The position numbers and the translations under genes are program-made. Shown here one piece after another: positions 58,678-64,000 of a DNA stretch of 64,000 bases. Position 1 is the stretch's first letter, and each line of letters starts with the position of its first letter. Under the pieces are notes generated by a model, which searched no databases, was not told where the DNA came from, and was given only the letters and a program-made list of their open reading frames with translations. The stretch comes from Pelagibacteraceae bacterium AG-325-J13. Lineage in GTDB: Bacteria; Pseudomonadota; Alphaproteobacteria; Pelagibacterales; Pelagibacteraceae. The DNA is taken from assembly GCA_003282835.1 (NCBI GenBank), contig QBYL01000001.1, forward strand, positions 248,001 to 312,000. The letters are read 5' to 3'.

Positions 58678-60182
58678 TAGAAGGAATTTTAATTGGAATT
58701 AAAACTGCTTTATCTTTTCAAAACCTACTAATGGTAATGATTGGTTGTTTTGCAGGAACTATTATTGGAATGCTTCCAGGTTTAGGCCCAATGACGGCGA
58801 TAGCACTCATGATACCAATTACTTATGGTTTTGATCCAGCTACAGGTTTAATTTTAATGGCAGGTGTTTATTATGGAGCAGTCTTTGGTGGATCAACTTC
58901 ATCAATTTTAATAAATGCTCCTGGTGTTCCCGGAACAGTCGCAACTTCATTTGATGGTTATCCTATGGCTCAACAAGGTAAAGCTGGTAAAGCTTTAGCT
59001 ATAGCAGCTTACAGTTCTTTTGCAGGAGGTACTATTGCAGCAATATTTTTATTAATTGCTGCTCCAAGTTTATCTAAAGTAAGTTTATCTTTTAGATCTC
59101 CAGACTATTTTGGTTTGATGATTTTGGGTTTAACTGCAGTTGCTGCGTTCTCATCTAAAGGGAACTTTTTAAAAGCCATGATGATGTGTGTATTTGGTTT
59201 GATGTTAGCATCTGTAGGGCAAGACACTTTATCAGATATCCCAAGATTTACTTTTAATACTATGAATTTATCAGATGGTATTAGTTTCGTTTTAGTTGTG
59301 ATGGCCACTTTTGCCATGAGTGAAGCTTTAACAATTATTCTTAAAGGAAATGATCCTACAAAAGCAGCAAAACAAATTTCTTTAACAGAACTAGGCTCCA
59401 TAAAACTTAATACTGATGAGACTAAAAAAATGGCTAAAACAATTCCAAGATCTTCAATTCTAGGATTTATTGTAGGAGTTTTGCCTGGTGCTGGAGCCAC
59501 AATCGCATCTTTTTTGGCTTATGGAATGGAAAGAAATTTTGTTGATGAGGAAGAAAAACAAAAATTTGGAAAAGGTAGTGTTCAAGGACTTTCAGCTCCA
59601 GAGACTGCTAATAATGCAGCATGTTCAGGAGCTTTTGTGCCTTTACTAACTTTAGGGATACCAGGAAGTGGAACTACAGCTGTTATGCTGGGAGCTTTAT
59701 TAGGATTTGGTATTCAACCTGGCCCAAGACTCTATGAAACTAATCCTGAAATTTTTTGGTCCGTAATTATGTCGATGTATATTGGAATGGTAGTGCTGCT
59801 TATTCTTAACTTGCCATTAATTCCTTACATAGCAAGAATTCTAGCAGTTCCTAGAACTTTTTTAATACCAATGATTTTATTTTTTTCAGTTACAGGAATT
59901 TATTTAATGTCTTTTAACAATTTTGATATCTTTTTAATGATCGGAATCGCTGTAGTTGCAACTATTCTAAGACTTTATGATTTTCCTATGCCACCCTTAA
60001 TTTTAGCTTTTGTTCTTGGAGGATTAATGGAGGAAAACTTAAGAAGGTCACTTCTAATAAGTGATGGCTCTTGGACATTTCTTTGGGATAGACCTTTAAC
60101 TCTTTGTATAATGATAACTATCTTTTTAATTGTTGTTTGGCAAATATATAATAGTTATTTGAAAAAGAAAAAAACTTTATAA
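58674..60182 (+). CDS. tctA: Tripartite tricarboxylate transporter large membrane subunit TctA
   Basis: GTIIGMLPGLGPMTAIALMIPITYGFDPATGLILMAGVYYGAVFGGSTSSILINAPG. Confidence 0.96.
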   Translation: MIEGILIGIKTALSFQNLLMVMIGCFAGTIIGMLPGLGPMTAIALMIPITYGFDPATGLILMAGVYYGAVFGGSTSSILINAPGVPGTVATSFDGYPMAQQGKAGKALAIAAYSSFAGGTIAAIFLLIAAPSLSKVSLSFRSPDYFGLMILGLTAVAAFSSKGNFLKAMMMCVFGLMLASVGQDTLSDIPRFTFNTMNLSDGISFVLVVMATFAMSEALTIILKGNDPTKAAKQISLTELGSIKLNTDETKKMAKTIPRSSILGFIVGVLPGAGATIASFLAYGMERNFVDEEEKQKFGKGSVQGLSAPETANNAACSGAFVPLLTLGIPGSGTTAVMLGALLGFGIQPGPRLYETNPEIFWSVIMSMYIGMVVLLILNLPLIPYIARILAVPRTFLIPMILFFSVTGIYLMSFNNFDIFLMIGIAVVATILRLYDFPMPPLILAFVLGGLMEENLRRSLLISDGSWTFLWDRPLTLCIMITIFLIVVWQIYNSYLKKKKTL

Positions 60183-60563
60183 TCTTACGTATTTCTTTTT
60201 ACGATCCATTGAAAATTCTTTTGGTCCATGTAAAGCAATTAATAAGAAGCCACCAGCTAAGCCAAAGTTTTTTAATAAAGCTACTATTTGCATTTGGTTT
60301 GAAAAATCAAAATGAAAGATAAGCGCTGTTGCAATACAAAATACTGCTAATAGAATTGTAGCAATTTGAGTCTTATATCCAATAATTACTAGTATAGGCA
60401 ATACGATCTCGAAAACTATAGTTGGCCATAACAAAAGACCTGGAATTCCAAATCCCTCCATGAAATTTACAGTACTTTCGTAATTCATAATTTTGTTATA
60501 TCCAGAAACTAAAAAAACTGAGGAAATAAATATCCTAGCTAGTAAGTCGATAAAATGAGTCAT
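60177..60563 (-). CDS. DoxX family membrane protein
   Basis: RIFISSVFLVSGYNKIMNYESTVNFMEGFGIPG; LLKNFGLAGGFLLIALHGP. Confidence 0.88.
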   Translation of the reverse strand: MTHFIDLLARIFISSVFLVSGYNKIMNYESTVNFMEGFGIPGLLLWPTIVFEIVLPILVIIGYKTQIATILLAVFCIATALIFHFDFSNQMQIVALLKNFGLAGGFLLIALHGPKEFSMDRKKKYVRL

Positions 60564-60614
60564 GCTTAATTAAAACTTATTGGTAAGCGAGAGTCAAAAA
60601 ATAGAATGATTAAA

Positions 60615-61691
60615 TTAGGTCCTTTTTATTATTTTCAATATAAATGGCACAATAAACAGTATCATTAAAAGCCTTATGATATGATGAAAAGATACAAATT
60701 CTGGATCTAAATCAAAAAAAATCGCAATTACGGCTACTTCGTAAATTCCTCCAGGACAATAAGAGAGAAGCAGAGTGAAGAAATTTTTATCAATTACTAA
60801 GCTCGCGATCAATGCAGCGCATACCCCCAAAATCACTAATAACAAGGTAGCAACAAAACTATGCAAAGCATTTCTAGCAATTTCACCAAAAGTTTTGTTG
60901 GCAAATCTGCACCCAACTGATGCACCTAAAATTAACAAACAGTAATCAATTATATTCGAAGGCAATTTATATGTAGCCAACTCACTTATTTGCAATAATC
61001 CACTAGCAACTAATGTGCCAGATAATAATGCGGCTGGAATTCTAATTTTATCAAACATCAAAATTAAAATTATAGATGAAGTCAACAATATAATTAGATT
61101 TAAAAAATTTTGATCAATTATTTTTTCTTCTACATTTTTTATCACATCATGATCATAAAAACTATTAACTATAAACGGGAAAACAGTAATGATGATTATT
61201 AATCTTATTAGATGTGAAGTAGCGACTTGACTTAAATCAGTTTTTTTTTCATCTTCAGCTAAGATCATCAATGGACCTAAAGCACCCGGCGCAGCTGAAA
61301 AGATAGAAGTTTTTGTTTCATATCTTGAAAATTTCTGGAGATATTTTGAAACGATTAAAACACTTAAAATTATGTAGATTAACATTATCAAAGATGTCAT
61401 CGCCCATTGGTGAATCTGAGCAAATAAACTTTTATCAATATAATTACCAATATAAAGACCAAGTAGAATTAATGTAAAAGAAAGCATTAATTTTGGCATT
61501 TTTGTTTTTAACCCTGTTAGTGTTGCCAACGAAGTGATCACCATTGGACCTAAAAACCAAGCTAAAGGAATTTTTAAGAATTCAGCTACGATTGCAGCAG
61601 GAATAGATATTATTATTACTAATGCGAAGCTTTTAGAAAATATTTGTTTAAAATTTTCTTTATTAAAAGGTATAGCTTGGTTATTCTGCAT
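60615..61691 (-). CDS. AbrB-family (duplicated domain) integral membrane protein
   Basis: IPLAWFLGPMVITSLATLTG and SYCPGGIYEVAVIAIFFDLDPEFVSFHHIIRLL. Confidence 0.85.
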   Translation of the reverse strand: MQNNQAIPFNKENFKQIFSKSFALVIIISIPAAIVAEFLKIPLAWFLGPMVITSLATLTGLKTKMPKLMLSFTLILLGLYIGNYIDKSLFAQIHQWAMTSLIMLIYIILSVLIVSKYLQKFSRYETKTSIFSAAPGALGPLMILAEDEKKTDLSQVATSHLIRLIIIITVFPFIVNSFYDHDVIKNVEEKIIDQNFLNLIILLTSSIILILMFDKIRIPAALLSGTLVASGLLQISELATYKLPSNIIDYCLLILGASVGCRFANKTFGEIARNALHSFVATLLLVILGVCAALIASLVIDKNFFTLLLSYCPGGIYEVAVIAIFFDLDPEFVSFHHIIRLLMILFIVPFILKIIKRT

Positions 61692-61696
61692 AATTC

Positions 61697-62455
61697 ATGA
61701 TTTTAGGATTTCTAGGAACCGGTCATATTACCACTTCTGTTATAGAGGGTATTTTTAAATCTAAGCTTAAATTTAAAAAAATTTATATTTCTCCTCGCAA
61801 CAATATGATAGCAAAAAAATTAAGCAAAAGATTTAAAAAAGTTTATATATCGAAAAACAATCAACAATTGATAGACAACTCAGACTGGGTTTTTTTAGCG
61901 ATAACACCTCAGGTAGCGAATAAGATTTTAAAATTACTCAAATTTAAAAAAAGAAAAAAAATAATTAGTTTTATTTCAACTTTTAAAATAAAAGACTTAA
62001 AATTTATCACTAAAAATAAGAATATAACTAGAGTTATACCGTTGCCATTTATAGGTATGAAAAAAGGCCCAGTTATCATTTCACCAAAAGACAGAAGTGC
62101 AAAAAGTTTTTTTAAACATTTGGGTAAAGTTATTGAAATAAAAAGTGAGAAACTCTCAAAAGGTTTTTGGACGACTTCTTCTTTTATGGCGTCATTTTAC
62201 AATTTAATTTTTGTTACGAGTAGTTGGCTTATTTCTAAGGGTATTAAACAAAAAGAAGCAGATCAATATGTTAAAGAACTTTTTTTAGCTTTATCAGAAG
62301 ACGCAGTTCAGAAAAAAAATATTAATTTAAAACGACTTGTTTCAGAGTCACAAACTCCGGGGGGCACTAATGCATCGGTTCTTAAAAATTTAAAAAAGAA
62401 TAAATTTTACAAAATACAAATAAAAGTTTTAAATGAAATATTCAAAAAATTTTAA
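61697..62455 (+). CDS. proC: Pyrroline-5-carboxylate reductase family protein
   Basis: ILGFLGTGHITTSVIEGI; IPLPFIGMKKGPVII; ESQTPGGTNASVLKNL. Confidence 0.85.
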   Translation: MILGFLGTGHITTSVIEGIFKSKLKFKKIYISPRNNMIAKKLSKRFKKVYISKNNQQLIDNSDWVFLAITPQVANKILKLLKFKKRKKIISFISTFKIKDLKFITKNKNITRVIPLPFIGMKKGPVIISPKDRSAKSFFKHLGKVIEIKSEKLSKGFWTTSSFMASFYNLIFVTSSWLISKGIKQKEADQYVKELFLALSEDAVQKKNINLKRLVSESQTPGGTNASVLKNLKKNKFYKIQIKVLNEIFKKF

Positions 62456-62479
62456 AAGATTATGAATGGAGGTAATTAA

Positions 62480-62815
62480 ATGGAAATAAGTTATGACGAC
62501 TTTAAAAAAATTAGTCTTAAGATAGGAACTGTAATAGACGTAAAAAAAAATGAAAAAGCTCGAAAACCTTCCTTAGTTATGAAAGTAGATTTCGGTAATG
62601 AAATTGGTGTAAAACAATCTTCAGCGCAGATTACTCATTATTACAACGCAGATAATTTAGTCGGCAAACAAGTCATTGGCGTTTGTAATTTTCCTAGAAA
62701 AAATATAGCTGGCGTTATTTCAGAAGTTCTAATACTTGGTGCTATAGAAAAGGATGGTAAGGTTGTTTTGGTCCATCCGTCTCAAAAAACTGAGAATGGA
62801 TTAGATATAGCATAA
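62480..62815 (+). CDS. csaA: CsaA-like tRNA-binding domain protein
   Basis: YDDFKKISLKIGTVIDVKKNEKARKPSLVMKVDFGNEIGVKQSSAQIT...VIGVCNFPRKNIAGVISEVLILGA. Confidence 0.92.
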   Translation: MEISYDDFKKISLKIGTVIDVKKNEKARKPSLVMKVDFGNEIGVKQSSAQITHYYNADNLVGKQVIGVCNFPRKNIAGVISEVLILGAIEKDGKVVLVHPSQKTENGLDIA

Positions 62816-62816
62816 A

Positions 62817-63407
62817 ATGTCTTCACAACTAATTTCTTTAATATTATTTAGCACAGTTGCTTCTCTAACACCTGGACCCAATAATATTATGACTTCGTAC
62901 ACAGCTTTTAACTTTGGTTTTCAAAAAACTATTCCGACCATGCTAGGAGTCATTACTGGTTGGACTATACTGGTTGTAATTTTGTTAATTGGCTCGTCAA
63001 TCGCCTTTCAAAAATTTGAGCAATTACAAGTCATTATAAAAATTTTAGGATCAATTTACCTTATTTACATAGCTTATAAAATTTCATTTATTAAATTAAC
63101 AAGTGATAAAAATTCACCTAAACCAGTAACTTTTTTAAACACTTTTTTTTTTCAATTTGTAAATCCAAAAAGTATAATTATCGCCCTGACTGCGATTTCA
63201 ATGTTTGTAGACACTAAAAACAATTTTTATGAAGACTCGATGGTACTTGTGCTCATCTTTTTTATTATGGCGATAGGAAGCCAAGCTGCGTGGTGTTTAA
63301 TGGGAAAATATTTGAGAAAATTTGCCACAAGTGAGCAATTTATTCAAAATTTTAACTATACTATGTCTTTTTTACTTATCGTTTGTGTGATTATGTTTTA
63401 TGTATAG
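62817..63407 (+). CDS. LysE/RhtB-family exporter
   Basis: VASLTPGPNNIMTSYTAFNFGFQKTIPTMLGVITGW. Confidence 0.93.
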   Translation: MSSQLISLILFSTVASLTPGPNNIMTSYTAFNFGFQKTIPTMLGVITGWTILVVILLIGSSIAFQKFEQLQVIIKILGSIYLIYIAYKISFIKLTSDKNSPKPVTFLNTFFFQFVNPKSIIIALTAISMFVDTKNNFYEDSMVLVLIFFIMAIGSQAAWCLMGKYLRKFATSEQFIQNFNYTMSFLLIVCVIMFYV

Positions 63408-63410
63408 CGC

Positions 63411-64000
63411 ATGAAATTTAACAGCAAAGATTCATTTAAATCATTAGATAAAATCAACTCATCCGGAAAAGATTATAAATTTTTTAATCTTAATAAAGCT
63501 GAAAAAAACGGTTTAGATGGCATTTCTCGTTTGCCTAAATCATTAAAAGTATTACTAGAAAATTTACTTAGGTTTGAGGATGACATTACTGTAGACAAAA
63601 AACAAATCTTAGCAATAAAAGATTGGGTAAAAAATAAAAAATCTACCACTGAGATTGCATATAGACCTGCCAGAGTTTTAATGCAGGATTATACTGGAAT
63701 ACCAGCAGTGGCAGATCTAGCAGCAATGCGAGATGCAGTAAAGAATAAGAATAAAAATCCTGAAAAAATTAACCCCTTATCAACTGTTGATTTAGTAATT
63801 GATCATTCTGTAATGGTTGATGAATATGCTTCAGGAAAATCTTTTAAACAAAACGTCGAGAGAGAATTTTCTAGAAATGGTGAAAGATACTCTTTTTTAA
63901 AATGGGGACAAAAAGCTTTTAATAATTTTAGAGTGGTTCCACCTGGCACAGGGATATGTCATCAGGTTAATTTAGAATATCTATCAAAAGTAGTTTGGTC
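63411..64000 (+). CDS. acnA: Aconitate hydratase A, N-terminal part (runs off window)
   Basis: ATG at 63411; open frame to the window end: FFNLNKAEKNGLDGISRLPKSLKVLLENLLR...VLMQDYTGIPAVADLAAMRDA...WGQKAFNNFRVVPPGTGICHQVNLEYL. Absent from the ORF track because it has no stop in the window. Confidence 0.95.
   Translation, partial: MKFNSKDSFKSLDKINSSGKDYKFFNLNKAEKNGLDGISRLPKSLKVLLENLLRFEDDITVDKKQILAIKDWVKNKKSTTEIAYRPARVLMQDYTGIPAVADLAAMRDAVKNKNKNPEKINPLSTVDLVIDHSVMVDEYASGKSFKQNVEREFSRNGERYSFLKWGQKAFNNFRVVPPGTGICHQVNLEYLSKVVW

Noticed and set aside
59105-59500. 131-aa minus-strand ORF opposite tctA
   Set aside because: Shadow of the conserved tctA frame.

Overview
AT-rich, densely packed alphaproteobacterial chromosome segment with SAR11/Pelagibacter-like gene content (lineage inferred from composition and content only). 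The left end (1 to ~2 kb) is an accessory junction. A circularly permuted two-piece tmRNA (minus strand, tag ANESYALAA) has its 3' end duplicated as a 25-bp perfect repeat 1,285 bp away. Each copy lies exactly 63 bp from an 11-bp-spaced TGTGnC direct repeat, which suggests integrative-element attachment sites. Next come a membrane-protein/methyltransferase pair, thyX, mrp, hflKC-DUF2065-degP-miaA, ilvBN-ilvC-leuA, mreBCD-mrdA-rodA-bactofilin, a D-amino-acid/2-hydroxyacid gene trio and tandem paralogous small lipoproteins. A metY gene follows with a tandem SAM-II / terminator / SAM-V-like leader. Further on are soxBDAG, ETF-QO/etfAB and a dimethylglycine/sarcosine dehydrogenase (methylamine oxidation), then cysE/msrB, ccdA, rbsK, exported msrB and grx. 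A branched-chain-type ABC transporter operon (46.6-53.4 kb) is interrupted by two exported enzyme-like proteins, a GxSxG hydrolase and an HExxH protein. It is followed by azlCD, a barrel-only inverse-autotransporter-like protein with an exported Ala/Gly/Thr-rich partner, a CsiD/GlaH-like dioxygenase beside tctCBA, and finally the start of aconitase. The observations I find most worth checking are the tmRNA attachment-site architecture, the enzyme insertion in the liv operon, the barrel-only surface module, the glaH-tctCBA pairing and the hairpin covering the tctB start.
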